This document shows positions 24,859 to 34,123 of a stretch of DNA of 64,000 nt, piece after piece. The notes under the pieces were generated by a model. The model did no database searches and was not told the DNA's origin. It saw only the letters and a list, made by a program, of their open reading frames with translations. Source of the DNA: an uncultured Pelagibacteraceae bacterium. Its GTDB lineage: Bacteria; Pseudomonadota; Alphaproteobacteria; Pelagibacterales; Pelagibacteraceae. Position numbers and translations under genes: made by a program. Each line of letters starts with the position of its first letter. Position 1 is the stretch's first letter. The stretch is from positions 1 to 64,000 of the forward strand of contig CACKOH010000004.1 of assembly GCA_902601785.1 (NCBI GenBank), in the 5' to 3' direction.

Positions 24859-24914
24859 AGGCATTTGAACTATATTGTGCGCCTCACATTAAGTTAAAGC
24901 ACTAAAAAAGGAGT
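24859..24914 (+). promoter_or_regulatory. SAM-V riboswitch
   Basis: Upstream of the metY-like gene. AGGC (24859-24862) pairs with GCCT (24881-24884), and GTGC (24877-24880) can pair with GCAC (24899-24902) to close an H-type pseudoknot, the fold of SAM-II/SAM-V aptamers. The sequence between, AUUUGAACUAUAUU, and the 3' part CUAAAAAAGGAGU match, from memory, the SAM-V motif described from marine bacteria including SAR11. The aptamer includes the ribosome binding site AAGGAG (24908-24913), 6 bases before the start, so SAM binding would block translation. Confidence 0.85.
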
Positions 24915-24919
24915 ATATT

Positions 24920-26248
24920 ATGAGTACTAAAAGAAACAATCCTGAGACCATTGCGGTCCATGGTGGAGATTACAGAAGTGATCCTGCAACAAATGCTGTT
25001 GCTGTGCCTATATATAGAACTACATCTTATGAATTTAACAGTACAGAGCATGCAGCAAACTTATTCTCACTCAAAGAGTTTGGGAATATTTATACCCGAA
25101 TAATGAATCCAACAAATGATGTATTGGAAAAAAGAGTTGCTGCTCTTGAAGGTGGTTTATCATGTGTAACTGTTTCATCTGGTCAAACGGCATCATCTTT
25201 TGCCATATTAAATGTGGCTCAAGCTGGCGATAATATTGTGAGTTCTACTGACTTATATGGTGGAACAGTATCATTATTTAACAATACGCTTAGCAAGCTT
25301 GGAATAGAAATAAGATATGCAGATCCAAGTGATCCTAAAAATTTTGAAAAGCTAATTGATGACAAAACTCGTGCCTTTTATGGTGAAACTCTACCTAATC
25401 CATATTTAAGAGTTTTCCCCATTAAAGAAGTTTCAGATATTGGAAGAAGGTATAACATTCCTCTTATAATGGATAATACTGCCGCCCCTGTTATCTGCAA
25501 GCCGATAGAACACGGAGCTGCTATAGTTATTCATTCTTTGACAAAATATATTGGTGGACACGGAACTGCAATAGCTGGTAGCATTGTTGATAGTGGGAAT
25601 TTTGATTGGACAGCTGATCCTAAAAGACAACCATTATTTAATGAACCAGATCCAAGTTACAATAACGTTATATGGGGAAAAGCAGTACCTGAGATGACCG
25701 GTGCTAATGTTCCTTTTGCAGTACGTGCTAGAGTTTGCCTGTTGAGAGATTTAGGATCAGCATGTGCTCCTGATAATGCTTTTGCGATTATACAGGGTCT
25801 TGAGACAGTTGCTTTAAGAATGAAACAACACTGCGAAAATGCGCAAAAAGTAGTTAATTTTTTGAAAAAACATAAAGAGGTAACCAAAGTTATTTACTCT
25901 ACTGAACATAACAAACATATTTCAGATAGAGCTAAACAATACTTAAAAGGTGGAAATGGGCCTATGGTTGGTATTGAATTAAAAGGTGGGATTGAAGCTG
26001 GTAAGAGATTTATTGAATCATTAAAAATGTTTTATCATGTTGCAAATATTGGAGATGCTAGGAGCTTAGCCATACACCCAGCAAGCACAACACACAGCCA
26101 ATTAAATGATAAAGAACTTGCTGCATCAGGTGTAACACAAAGTTATGTTAGACTTTGTATAGGTATCGAGCATATTGACGATATTATTGATGATTTAAAT
26201 CAAGCTTTAAATAAATCTTCAAAAGGAAAGCTTAAAGCAGTTAGTTAG
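24920..26248 (+). CDS. metY: O-acetylhomoserine sulfhydrylase-like PLP enzyme
   Basis: A 442-residue Cys/Met-metabolism PLP enzyme. PETIAVHGGDYRSDPATNAVAVPIYRTTSYEF opens the family, SSGQTA stands in the phosphate-binding region, and IVIHSLTKYIGGHG carries the PLP lysine. The length and the SLAIHPASTTH tail fit the O-acetylhomoserine/O-succinylhomoserine sulfhydrylase group, which makes homocysteine (or methionine) from activated homoserine. The SAM-V riboswitch in front supports a role in methionine synthesis. The hom gene for the homoserine branch lies 2.4 kb away on the other strand. It overlaps the convergent heme A synthase gene by 8 bases. Confidence 0.9.
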   Translation: MSTKRNNPETIAVHGGDYRSDPATNAVAVPIYRTTSYEFNSTEHAANLFSLKEFGNIYTRIMNPTNDVLEKRVAALEGGLSCVTVSSGQTASSFAILNVAQAGDNIVSSTDLYGGTVSLFNNTLSKLGIEIRYADPSDPKNFEKLIDDKTRAFYGETLPNPYLRVFPIKEVSDIGRRYNIPLIMDNTAAPVICKPIEHGAAIVIHSLTKYIGGHGTAIAGSIVDSGNFDWTADPKRQPLFNEPDPSYNNVIWGKAVPEMTGANVPFAVRARVCLLRDLGSACAPDNAFAIIQGLETVALRMKQHCENAQKVVNFLKKHKEVTKVIYSTEHNKHISDRAKQYLKGGNGPMVGIELKGGIEAGKRFIESLKMFYHVANIGDARSLAIHPASTTHSQLNDKELAASGVTQSYVRLCIGIEHIDDIIDDLNQALNKSSKGKLKAVS

Positions 26249-27257
26249 TTTTAGTATTTATAAAGAAAAAATAGATAGAAGAAGTTACTAAAAAAATAGA
26301 ACTTACTTGGTGCATAGCAGCAATATAAATTTGTGCACCATGTATAATTGTAAAAATTCCTAAAATAATTTGTAAAATAATAAAAAATCCCAAAATATTA
26401 ACTGATCTATATAGGTTTGTTATTTTACTTTGATAAACTTTAAAAATTATCAACACATAAAATAATCCAATTACATATGCTAGGTTTCTATGAATAAACT
26501 GAACTAATGATGGATCGCTAAAAGCAGATATTTTAAATAAATTTTCAAAATTATTATCATTTGGGAAATAAGTATTTCCCATTAGAGGCCAAGAATTATA
26601 AATTTTTCCTGCATCCATTCCTGATACAAATGCACCAATTACAATTTGTATTAATATTAAAACTAAAAATATAAATGGAATTACTGAATTTATACCATTT
26701 AAAACTTGTTTATAATTTTGATATTTTAGATAATTCCAAAAAATTAAGGATAAAATCAAAAAAGCAATTAACAAATGAATAGATAATCTAAAGTGACTAA
26801 CATCTATTCTATCAACCAAACCACTGCTAACCATATACCAACCAATAAAGCCTTGGAAACAAATAAGAAAAAAAATAAAATATAAATCAAGTATTTTTGA
26901 GATTTTTAATTTAAAGGAAAAATATATAAGTGGAATTAAATAGCAAATTCCTATTACTCTCCCTAAAAACCTATGAGCCCACTCCCACCAGAAAATAACT
27001 TTAAACTCTTGCAATGTCATATTGAAATTCTGCAATTTATACTCTGGTATCTCTTTGTATAAGTTAAAGTATAATATCCAATCATTTTGGTTTATGGGAG
27101 GAAGTAATCCAGTGAATAATTGCCATTCAGTTATTGAAAGACCAGAGTCAGTTAGTCTAGTTAAGCCACCAACTAAAATCATAATAGAAATCATAATAAA
27201 CATAGTAAATAACCAGAGAGACAATTGATTATAAATTTTTGTATTAACAGTATACAT
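26241..27257 (-). CDS. ctaA: Heme A synthase (COX15/CtaA)
   Basis: Oxidises the methyl group of heme O to make heme A for cytochrome c oxidase. The 338-residue membrane protein has eight hydrophobic segments. Characteristic stretches are VGGLTRLTDSGLSITEWQLFTGLLPP (about 28-54), WWEWAHRFLGRVIG with a heme-ligand histidine, GWYMVSSGL, RLSIHLLIAF, FIHRNLAYVIG and AAMHQVSSIF near the end, all family histidine sites. It is of the alphaproteobacterial/mitochondrial type (no external cysteine pair). It is convergent with the metY-like gene and divergent from chorismate mutase. Confidence 0.94.
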   Translation of the reverse strand: MYTVNTKIYNQLSLWLFTMFIMISIMILVGGLTRLTDSGLSITEWQLFTGLLPPINQNDWILYFNLYKEIPEYKLQNFNMTLQEFKVIFWWEWAHRFLGRVIGICYLIPLIYFSFKLKISKILDLYFIFFLICFQGFIGWYMVSSGLVDRIDVSHFRLSIHLLIAFLILSLIFWNYLKYQNYKQVLNGINSVIPFIFLVLILIQIVIGAFVSGMDAGKIYNSWPLMGNTYFPNDNNFENLFKISAFSDPSLVQFIHRNLAYVIGLFYVLIIFKVYQSKITNLYRSVNILGFFIILQIILGIFTIIHGAQIYIAAMHQVSSIFLVTSSIYFFFINTKTN

Positions 27258-27300
27258 AAGCGCTTAAATATAATATTTTTTTAAAAATCCAAATATATAA

Positions 27301-27591
27301 ATGTCGCCTTTAAAAAGAAAAAAATTAAGTAAAATTAGAATTGAATTAGATAGACTTGATAATGGTCTTATCAAAATTATAAAAAAAAGAACAAATCTTG
27401 TTAAAAAGGTTCTTAAATTAAAAGACAGAAAAAACCAAATTGTAGATCAAAAAAGAATAAATATTATTTTAAGAAATATAAAAAAAAAATCTGTTAAAAA
27501 TAAAATAGACCCAAAAATTACAAATAGAATATGGAAGAATATGATTTGGGCTTATATTGAATACGAAAAAAAAAACTTTAAAAAAAAATAG
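27301..27591 (+). CDS. Chorismate mutase (AroQ type)
   Basis: A 96-residue all-helical protein. The first helix has KIRIELDRLDNGLIKIIKKRTNLVKKV, with the arginines and the L-I-x-x-R pattern of AroQ active sites; K39-region and QKRINIILRN give the second helix, and WKNMIWAYIEYEKKN the third. It would convert chorismate to prephenate for phenylalanine and tyrosine. It stands alone on the plus strand and ends directly at the convergent L33 gene with no gap. Extremely lysine-rich, like the host proteome. Confidence 0.85.
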   Translation: MSPLKRKKLSKIRIELDRLDNGLIKIIKKRTNLVKKVLKLKDRKNQIVDQKRINIILRNIKKKSVKNKIDPKITNRIWKNMIWAYIEYEKKNFKKK

Positions 27592-27783
27592 TTACTTGCT
27601 GTGTGGAGGTAGCTTCTTTTCTACAAACATTTCATGTTTTCTGGTATCAGGATTATATTTCTTAGCTGAAAGTTTCACCTTAGCTTTTTCACCTCCAGCA
27701 GGTTTTTTTACGTAGTAAAAAAAAGAACTATCAGGCTTAGCTTCAGGAACTAGTCTTACTTTAACATGTGTTTTTTTTGCCAT
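27592..27783 (-). CDS. rpmG: 50S ribosomal protein L33
   Basis: A 63-residue L33. MAKKTHVKVRLVPEAK at the start and KLSAKKYNPDTRKHEMFVEKKL at the end are the conserved blocks. There are no cysteines, so it is the zinc-independent form. Compared with typical 55-residue L33 there is a small insertion around the YYVKKPAGGEKAKV stretch. It lies 1 base downstream of the MerR-type gene. Confidence 0.92.
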   Translation of the reverse strand: MAKKTHVKVRLVPEAKPDSSFFYYVKKPAGGEKAKVKLSAKKYNPDTRKHEMFVEKKLPPHSK

Positions 27784-27784
27784 A

Positions 27785-28147
27785 TTATTTTAGTTCTTTA
27801 ATAATTTTAGAAATTTTAACTAATTTATTTTTTAAATTTCCAGCTTTTATAGATTTATCTGCCATTTCGTCAAGCTTTAATGAAACTTCGTTATTTAGTA
27901 TCTTTTTTACACCTTTAATAGTCATACCCTGTTCCTTTAAAAGGAATTTAACTTTCTTTAAAAGATTAATTGTTTTTTCATCATAATATCGTCTATTAGT
28001 GTTTAATATTTTTGGTTTGATTTGTTTAAATTGTGTTTCCCAAAATCTTATTATATGCGTTGGAAGAGTGCCATTTTTGTTTACTTTAAGTTTTAAAATC
28101 TTTGCAACCTCCCCAATAGTTTTGTAAGCTCCCTCAGACTTATTCAT
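27785..28147 (-). CDS. MerR family transcriptional regulator
   Basis: A 120-residue DNA-binding protein. The winged-helix MerR domain shows YKTIGEVAKILKL, IIRFWETQFKQIKPK and RRYYDEKTINLLKKVKFLLKEQGMTIKGVKKIL, followed by a C-terminal coiled-coil region for dimerisation. No cysteine effector-binding site is visible, so the ligand, if any, is unknown. A regulator of this kind next to ihfA is a conserved alphaproteobacterial arrangement. It overlaps ihfA by 8 bases. Confidence 0.9.
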   Translation of the reverse strand: MNKSEGAYKTIGEVAKILKLKVNKNGTLPTHIIRFWETQFKQIKPKILNTNRRYYDEKTINLLKKVKFLLKEQGMTIKGVKKILNNEVSLKLDEMADKSIKAGNLKNKLVKISKIIKELK

Positions 28148-28439
28148 TTTCTTTCATATTGATAAATTCTTTAAATTCTTTTGACGGCTTAAACAAAACA
28201 ACTTCTCTACTAGATATAACTTTTGACTCCTTGGTTTTAGGATTTCTTCCTATTCTTGATTTTTTTTGTCTTATAGAAAATGTACCAAATTTGGATAATT
28301 TTAATTTTTTTTCAGATTTAATATTTGACACAATTGTTTCTAAAAAATCTTCAATTAGATTTTCTGAGATTTGCTTGGAAAAACCAAGCTGCATATAAAC
28401 TAAATTAACTAAGTCTTTTTTAGTTAAATTTATTCTCAT
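28140..28439 (-). CDS. ihfA: Integration host factor subunit alpha
   Basis: A 99-residue HU/IHF-type DNA-bending protein. It begins NLTKKDLVNLVY and has LSKFGTFSIRQKKSRIGRNPKTKE, the beta-arm region containing the GRNPKT signature that inserts into the minor groove. IHF bends DNA for recombination, replication and transcription. It sits between plsX (1-base gap) and the MerR gene (8-base overlap). In related alphaproteobacteria fabH separates plsX from ihfA; here it does not. Confidence 0.92.
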   Translation of the reverse strand: MRINLTKKDLVNLVYMQLGFSKQISENLIEDFLETIVSNIKSEKKLKLSKFGTFSIRQKKSRIGRNPKTKESKVISSREVVLFKPSKEFKEFINMKENE

Positions 28440-28440
28440 T

Positions 28441-29442
28441 TTAAATATTATGCTTTATCTTTTCTATCAAATTACCTTTTACAATTCTATGACAAACATC
28501 AAGTGAGTTAGAAAAACCCACATAATCAGTTCCACCATGACTTTTAACCACCGGTGAGTCTAGACCAATAAAAATTGCACCATTATACAATCTTGGATCA
28601 AGTCTTTTCTTAAATTTTTTTAAATTAGATATATTTAATAATGAGGAAATTTTACCTATAATATTTCCAGTCATTGTTTTTTTTAATTCACTCGTAATAA
28701 AATTTGCTGTACCTTCCGCAGTCTTTAAAGCCACATTCCCTGTAAAACCATCAGAAACAATTACATTAACATCTCCATCCATTAGATGATTTCCCTCTAT
28801 ATAACCTGCAAAATTATAATTATTGGAATTTTTTTCATTTAAAATTTGAAAGGTTTCTTTTATTATTTCATTTCCTTTTAATTCTTCAGATCCAATATTT
28901 AATAAAGCTACATTAGGTTTGTCATTAGGATATAATGACGTGTACAAAGAAGCGCCCATTATTGAAAAATCCATCAAATTTTTTGAACTGCATTCAATAT
29001 TTGCACCTAAATCTAATACTACACTCATCCCTTTTTTATTTGGCCAAAGGGCAGACAGTGCTGGTTTATCGATATTCTCAATCATTTTTAAATTTAGTTT
29101 AGCGACAACTAGTAAAGCTCCAGTGTTTCCAGCTGATATAACTATATCCGCTCTTTTCTCTTTAACACTCTGAATAGCAAGCCACATACTAGTTTCTTTG
29201 CCCCTCTTTGCTCCTTCCAAGGGACTATCTGTACTCTTGATAACTTTATCTGTATGAATAATTTCATAAAATTTATTATCAATTTTATTTTTAATTAATT
29301 CTACAATTTGATTTTGATCACCAAAAATCTTATAAAAAATATTTTTATTAAATTTATTATTTAAAATAATTCCATCAATAATTTTTTTAGGAGAGCCATC
29401 TCCACCCATTGCATCAACTGCAATTTTAATCAAATCTGACAT
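28441..29442 (-). CDS. plsX: Phosphate acyltransferase PlsX
   Basis: Makes acyl-phosphate from acyl-ACP for the PlsY route to lysophosphatidic acid. The 333-residue protein starts IKIAVDAMGGDGSPKKIIDG, has SPLEGAKRGKETSMWLA, SAGNTGALLVVAKL, VLDLGANIECSSKNL and ends near SHGGTDYVGFSNSLDVC, all PlsX signatures. It follows rpmF by 17 bases. Soluble or peripherally membrane-bound. Confidence 0.95.
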   Translation of the reverse strand: MSDLIKIAVDAMGGDGSPKKIIDGIILNNKFNKNIFYKIFGDQNQIVELIKNKIDNKFYEIIHTDKVIKSTDSPLEGAKRGKETSMWLAIQSVKEKRADIVISAGNTGALLVVAKLNLKMIENIDKPALSALWPNKKGMSVVLDLGANIECSSKNLMDFSIMGASLYTSLYPNDKPNVALLNIGSEELKGNEIIKETFQILNEKNSNNYNFAGYIEGNHLMDGDVNVIVSDGFTGNVALKTAEGTANFITSELKKTMTGNIIGKISSLLNISNLKKFKKRLDPRLYNGAIFIGLDSPVVKSHGGTDYVGFSNSLDVCHRIVKGNLIEKIKHNI

Positions 29443-29459
29443 TTTATTGATATAATATA

Positions 29460-29642
29460 CTATTCTTTTGGGTCTAAAACTTGTCTTCCTTTATACATAC
29501 CAGTTTTCAAGTCTAGGTGATGTGATAGCCTATATTCACCAGATTTTTTATCTTCAACTATATTTTTAGTTGAATATTTCATAGTTTGAGCTCTTCTCAT
29601 CCCTGTTCGTGAAGGTGTTTGTTTTCGTTTAGGTACAGCCAT
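29460..29642 (-). CDS. rpmF: 50S ribosomal protein L32
   Basis: A 60-residue L32. [19 protein letters not shown] is the classic N-terminus, followed by [21 protein letters not shown]. There are no cysteines, so no zinc ribbon. It lies between the bc1 chaperone gene (2-base gap) and plsX, the usual rpmF-plsX pairing. A DUF177/YceD gene, often found just before rpmF, is not present here. Confidence 0.94.
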   Translation of the reverse strand: MAVPKRKQTPSRTGMRRAQTMKYSTKNIVEDKKSGEYRLSHHLDLKTGMYKGRQVLDPKE

Positions 29643-29644
29643 AA

Positions 29645-30112
29645 TTATGGGTTACTTACACTTTTTAAGTAAGAATTCAAAGTTTTTTTTGATAAATCAT
29701 CGTTAAAATTCTCAAAATAATCAAGTAAATATTCAATATTTCCAAAATCGTTCAAAAAAATTGAAATTTTTTCCAATTTATTAGATTTGGATAAATCTTC
29801 CCAGAAATGAATTTCTGAAACCATTGAATGGAATAAATTTATATAATCTTTCATTTTTTTATTAATAGATTGATCACCGTAACCTATTTCTCTAATACTC
29901 AATTCAAGTTGACGAAAATTAAAATCATAGATTTCCTGTAACACAGTCTTATTTTCATCATTTTTATAATTTTTAAGAAAAAAAGAAAAATGAAGTAAAA
30001 ATAAGGTTAATCTATCGGAAAAATTATCTTCTCTGTTTAAATCTTTATATAAGTCTTTATTTCTAGTGTAATTTATTAAATTATTATAAAGATATAGATA
30101 CTTTTGTTTCAT
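29645..30112 (-). CDS. Ubiquinol-cytochrome c chaperone (CBP3/UQCC1-like)
   Basis: A 155-residue protein, starting at ATG 30112, with the helical CBP3 domain. [54 protein letters not shown] and [18 protein letters not shown] resemble the ubiquinol-cytochrome c chaperone family that assists assembly of the bc1 complex. The open frame extends upstream to 30304, but that part is antisense to bamE and has no family match. Its start codon shares bases with the divergent bamE start (CATG at 30110-30113). Confidence 0.8.
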   Translation of the reverse strand: MKQKYLYLYNNLINYTRNKDLYKDLNREDNFSDRLTLFLLHFSFFLKNYKNDENKTVLQEIYDFNFRQLELSIREIGYGDQSINKKMKDYINLFHSMVSEIHFWEDLSKSNKLEKISIFLNDFGNIEYLLDYFENFNDDLSKKTLNSYLKSVSNP

Positions 30113-30596
30113 GTATAAAACATTATATATAATTTTATTTTCATTAATAGTTACAAATTGCTCTTTTAAACCTGTTGTTAAACACCATGGAGTTCCTTTT
30201 TTGGAAAAAAAACAAGGTTCACTAATTATTAACAAAAGTAATAAAAACGATATTAAAAAAACCTTAGGATCACCATCAACTACAAGTAAATTTGACAACG
30301 ACATTTGGATTTATATCGAAAGAAAACAAACTCAATCAAAGCTTAAAAACCTTGGAAGAATGAAAATATTTAAGAATGATGTCTTAGTACTGGAAATTGA
30401 TAAATATGGCATACTTAAAAAAAAAGAATTTTACAATAAAGATGATATGAAAAATATTAAAATAGTTGAAGCAACAACAGAGGCTGGTTTCAAAAAAAGC
30501 TCATTTGTTTATAATTTCATGTCAAGTATGAGACAAAAAATTAATGACCCTCTTGGTCAGAGGGCCAAAAAAAGAAAAGCTATTAGCCAGCGATAA
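30111..30596 (+). CDS. bamE: Outer membrane assembly lipoprotein BamE (SmpA/OmlA)
   Basis: A 161-residue lipoprotein: signal [17 protein letters not shown] with the lipobox cysteine at position 17. The SmpA/OmlA domain shows [30 protein letters not shown], where the D-V-x-x-x-L-G-x-P pattern is the family hallmark. It would be part of the BAM complex that inserts beta-barrel proteins. The C-terminus is longer than usual and basic ([13 protein letters not shown]). It is divergent from the bc1 chaperone with start codons overlapping, and overlaps the end of hppA by 14 bases. Confidence 0.87.
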   Translation: MYKTLYIILFSLIVTNCSFKPVVKHHGVPFLEKKQGSLIINKSNKNDIKKTLGSPSTTSKFDNDIWIYIERKQTQSKLKNLGRMKIFKNDVLVLEIDKYGILKKKEFYNKDDMKNIKIVEATTEAGFKKSSFVYNFMSSMRQKINDPLGQRAKKRKAISQR

Positions 30597-32688
30597 CTGC
30601 TAATAAAAGCAAAGCTACAATATTTGTAATTTTAATCATTGGGTTTACTGCAGGTCCTGCAGTATCTTTGTATGGATCTCCCACTGTATCACCAGTCACA
30701 GCAGCTTTGTGAGCTTCCGAGCCTTTTCCGCCATGATTACCATCTTCTATATATTTTTTAGCATTATCCCAGGCACCACCGCCAGCTGTCATTGAAACAG
30801 CAACAAACAAACCAGTAATGATAACACCTAACAACATTGCACCTACCGCAGCAAGTGCAGCTACTTGACCGCCAATAGTTAAAATTATAAAATATAAAAC
30901 AACTGGCGAAAGAACTGGTAATAAAGATGGAATAATCATTTCTTTAATTGCTGCTACTGTCAATAAATCTACTAATTTTGCATAATCAGGCTTTTGTTTT
31001 CTTTTCATTATACCTGGGTATTTTTTGAATTGTCTTCTTACCTCAACAACAACAGCTCCACCTGCTCTACCTACAGCTTGCATTCCCATTGAACCAAACA
31101 AATAAGGTAGCATTCCACCGATTAACAAACCAACAACAACGTAAGGATTTGATAAATCAAAAGTTACAACAATACCCTCAAGAGCTGAACCAGCTTCTTT
31201 TGAGAAATGTTTAATATCTTCTGTGTAGGCAGCAAATAAAACTAAAGCACCTAAACCAGCTGATCCAATTGCATAACCTTTTGTTACAGCTTTTGTTGTG
31301 TTTCCAACTGCATCTAAAGCGTCAGTTGTTTTTCTTACTTTTTTATCTAAATTTGACATCTCTGCAATACCACCAGCATTATCAGTAACAGGACCATAAG
31401 CATCTAATGCAACAACCATACCAGCCAATGCAAGCATAGTAGTTACTGCAATAGCAATTCCAAAAAGCCCAGCAATTGTGTTAGTGATAAGAATACCTGC
31501 AACAATTATTAGAGCTGGAACTGCTGTAGCTTCCATTGATACAGCTAATCCTTGAATAACGTTTGTTCCATGTCCAGTTGTTGATGATAAAGCAACAGAT
31601 TTAACAGGTCTGTAATTAGTTCCTGTGTAATATTCTGTTATCCAGATTAATAGTCCTGTGATTACCAAACCAATTACTCCGCAATAGTACAGGTTCATAC
31701 CATTAAAAGTTTTGCCATTAACTGTATATTCATTTGCAAAACCTATTACATGATCTGTCACAGGCCATAAAATTACTAATGACGCTAAAGCAGATACTAC
31801 AAAACCTTTATACAAAGCATTCATGACATTTTTAGTGTTACCTAATTTAACAAAAAAAGTACCAAGTATTGAAGTTAACAAACATGCAGCACCAATACTT
31901 AATGGATAAATCATCATATTTAAATCACCCACAAAGAAGATTGATGATAAAACCATTGTAGCAACAATAGTTACTGCATATGTTTCAAATAAGTCTGCTG
32001 CCATACCTGCACAATCACCTACGTTATCACCCACGTTGTCAGCTATGACGGCTGGATTTCTTGGGTCATCTTCTGGGATACCTGCTTCTACTTTTCCTAC
32101 CAAATCAGCACCAACATCAGCTCCCTTTGTAAAAATTCCCCCACCTAACCTTGCAAAAATTGAAATTAAAGAAGCACCAAAACCTAATGCAACAAGAGCA
32201 TTAACAATTTCTCTTTCATCAACATTTAATTTTAATAAGATATAGTAATAAACAGCTATTGACAATAATGCTAAACCTGCAACTAACATACCAGTTACGG
32301 CACCTGATTTAAAAGCAACGGAAAGGCCTTGAGCTAAACCTTTTCTTGAAGCCTCTGCTGTTCTTACATTAGCTTCAACAGATACTAACATTCCAACATA
32401 ACCTGCAATACCTGATAAAGCAGCACCAATTAAATATCCTGCACCAACTAATGGACTAAAAGCTATGCTAACAATTACCAAAACAACAACACCAACAATT
32501 GCTATTGTTTTATATTGTCTTGCCAAATATGCTTTAGCACCAATTTGAATGGCAGATGCAATTTCTTGCATTTTTTTATTACCTGCACTTGAATTAAGAA
32601 TATTTTTTCCAGTAAAAAATCCATAGACAATGGATAAGAGTCCTGCTGCAATTGTATATAATAAAATCGTTTCGACTGTTGAGCTCAT
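30583..32688 (-). CDS. hppA: Proton-translocating pyrophosphatase, K+-independent type
   Basis: A 701-residue membrane pump that uses PPi hydrolysis to export protons, with about 16 membrane segments. [45 protein letters not shown] is the substrate site region (its parts [11 protein letters not shown] and DNVGDNVGD are the signatures). Near residue 465 [10 protein letters not shown] carries lysine where K+-dependent enzymes have alanine, marking the K+-independent subfamily. It ends inside the 3' end of convergent bamE. A promoter with a GC-rich stretch downstream lies about 40 bases before its start. Confidence 0.97.
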   Translation of the reverse strand: MSSTVETILLYTIAAGLLSIVYGFFTGKNILNSSAGNKKMQEIASAIQIGAKAYLARQYKTIAIVGVVVLVIVSIAFSPLVGAGYLIGAALSGIAGYVGMLVSVEANVRTAEASRKGLAQGLSVAFKSGAVTGMLVAGLALLSIAVYYYILLKLNVDEREIVNALVALGFGASLISIFARLGGGIFTKGADVGADLVGKVEAGIPEDDPRNPAVIADNVGDNVGDCAGMAADLFETYAVTIVATMVLSSIFFVGDLNMMIYPLSIGAACLLTSILGTFFVKLGNTKNVMNALYKGFVVSALASLVILWPVTDHVIGFANEYTVNGKTFNGMNLYYCGVIGLVITGLLIWITEYYTGTNYRPVKSVALSSTTGHGTNVIQGLAVSMEATAVPALIIVAGILITNTIAGLFGIAIAVTTMLALAGMVVALDAYGPVTDNAGGIAEMSNLDKKVRKTTDALDAVGNTTKAVTKGYAIGSAGLGALVLFAAYTEDIKHFSKEAGSALEGIVVTFDLSNPYVVVGLLIGGMLPYLFGSMGMQAVGRAGGAVVVEVRRQFKKYPGIMKRKQKPDYAKLVDLLTVAAIKEMIIPSLLPVLSPVVLYFIILTIGGQVAALAAVGAMLLGVIITGLFVAVSMTAGGGAWDNAKKYIEDGNHGGKGSEAHKAAVTGDTVGDPYKDTAGPAVNPMIKITNIVALLLLAVIAG

Positions 32689-32728
32689 GAAAACCTTAAT
32701 GTTGTTGGTTGTTAAATTTTAAGCCCGC

Positions 32729-32756
32729 ACAATACAAAAAAAGCTAAAAAAGACAA
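32729..32756 (-). promoter_or_regulatory. Candidate sigma-70 promoter of hppA
   Basis: On the minus strand TTGTCT (32756-32751) and TATTGT (32734-32729) are separated by 16 bases, followed directly by GCGGGC, a GC-rich discriminator of the kind linked to stringent control. The hppA start is about 40 bases downstream. Inference from sequence only. Confidence 0.4.
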
Positions 32757-32766
32757 TAATTAACTT

Positions 32767-33726
32767 TTAGAATTGATGAACATAACCTTTATTTTTAAGC
32801 ACTATTTCCTTACCTTTTTCATCAATAATTACTGATCTTTTTTTATTAGAACAAATTTTACCTATTTTAGAAATTTTAATACCAAGATTTTTAGATGTTT
32901 GGGCTATGATTCTGGATTTAATTTTGTTTGCAGTAAATAAAATTTGATAATCATCACCATTAGATACCAATTGAATCTTTTTCATGGTCTTCATTTTTAT
33001 TATTTTTAACAAATTTTTTGAAATTGGTATTTTATTTTCATACAAGGTAAATGACAAATTTTGACTGTTTATCATTTTACTCAAATCATCAATCAGACCA
33101 TCAGACAAATCAATAGAGGAATTTGCAAAGTTTAATAACTTTTTAGTCAACTTTATTTGTATATCAGGTAGATAATATTTTTGAGCAAAATATTTTTTTA
33201 GTTCTTTAGATACTTTAATTTTGTTTTTTAAAATTTGAAGGCCCATAAAGCTATCACCCAAATAACCTGTCACATAAATATCATCATTTACTAAAGCCTT
33301 ATTTCTATAAATAATTTTTTTTGAATAACCTAGCGATGTGAAAGTAAAACTAAGTTTATTAGAAAATGTGGTATCACCTCCACATAAAAAAATATTATAT
33401 TTTTTTTGTTCCTCCTTTAAAGATTTTGAAATTAAAGATAAGTTTTTTTTTGAAAAGGTTTTGGTATTACCTGACCCAGCTATAAAATAAAATTTTGGTA
33501 TCACTCCTTTACAAACTAGATCTGAGATAGAAGATCTTAAAATTTTTTTAATAACAAGATGAGGGTATTTAAAGTCAATAAAGTGATAGCCTAAATTATA
33601 TGTATCAACAGAAATAGCTATACCTTTTTTTTTATCAAAAAAAACATCGTCATTTAAATTTAGGGCAAATTTATTTTTTTTTGAGATCTTTGAAAAATAA
33701 TTTTTAATTAATTCAAATTCATGCAT
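32767..33726 (-). CDS. thiL: Thiamine-monophosphate kinase
   Basis: Phosphorylates thiamine monophosphate to the active pyrophosphate. The 319-residue ATP-grasp-like (PurM-type) protein starts EFELIKNYFSKI, has ISVDTYNLGYHF in place of the usual (D)TLVEGVHF, FLCGGDTTFSNKLSFTFTSLG, VTGYLGDSFMGLQIL, SIDLSDGLIDDLSKM and VSNGDDYQILFT. These are the family motifs with some drift. It overlaps nusB by 8 bases. The nusB-thiL pair downstream of riboflavin genes is a standard order. Confidence 0.93.
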   Translation of the reverse strand: MHEFELIKNYFSKISKKNKFALNLNDDVFFDKKKGIAISVDTYNLGYHFIDFKYPHLVIKKILRSSISDLVCKGVIPKFYFIAGSGNTKTFSKKNLSLISKSLKEEQKKYNIFLCGGDTTFSNKLSFTFTSLGYSKKIIYRNKALVNDDIYVTGYLGDSFMGLQILKNKIKVSKELKKYFAQKYYLPDIQIKLTKKLLNFANSSIDLSDGLIDDLSKMINSQNLSFTLYENKIPISKNLLKIIKMKTMKKIQLVSNGDDYQILFTANKIKSRIIAQTSKNLGIKISKIGKICSNKKRSVIIDEKGKEIVLKNKGYVHQF

Positions 33727-34123
33727 CTTTAGATCTCAATTTTTTTCCAACATTATCTAGTAAGGCATTTAGATATTTTGTCTGAGAATTTTCTAAAAAA
33801 AAATTAGATGAATTTAAATATTCCTTGATAATTATATTTAGTGAAAGTTGAGGTTTGTACATAAATTCATAAGTTGCTGCTTTAAGAATAGTTTGAAAAA
33901 CTTTATCAAGATTTTCAAATACAAAATCATCACCTAGTTTTGTGTTTAATTCATCTAATATAAGGTCATTTCTTTCTATGGTCCCTGTTACTATATCTTT
34001 AATAAATTTTTTAAATCGGTGTTTTGGGAATTCTAAATTATCATCTTCATTATAAAATTTACCATATAATTTTTGAATAATTATAACTCTTGGATTATTT
34101 TTTGGATTAAAATGAGTTCTCAT
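33719..34123 (-). CDS. nusB: Transcription antitermination factor NusB
   Basis: A 134-residue all-helical RNA-binding protein: NPRVIIIQKLYGKFYN at the start, IVTGTIERNDLILDELN in the middle, and LKAATYEFMYKPQLSLNIIIKEYLNSS, which resembles the conserved R-x-A-x-Y-E-L stretch. It acts with NusE in antitermination at rRNA operons. ATGA-type overlap of 4 bases with ribH and 8 bases with thiL places it within the riboflavin operon. Confidence 0.9.
   Translation of the reverse strand: MRTHFNPKNNPRVIIIQKLYGKFYNEDDNLEFPKHRFKKFIKDIVTGTIERNDLILDELNTKLGDDFVFENLDKVFQTILKAATYEFMYKPQLSLNIIIKEYLNSSNFFLENSQTKYLNALLDNVGKKLRSKDA

Noticed and set aside
27301..27591. Lysine-rich AroQ-like gene as a spurious frame
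   Set aside because: Despite extreme composition it keeps the helix pattern and active-site residues of chorismate mutase and has no gene opposite it.
30113..30304. Upstream 64 codons as part of the bc1 chaperone (hydrophobic stretch)
   Set aside because: This is antisense to bamE and the homologous domain begins after ATG 30112.
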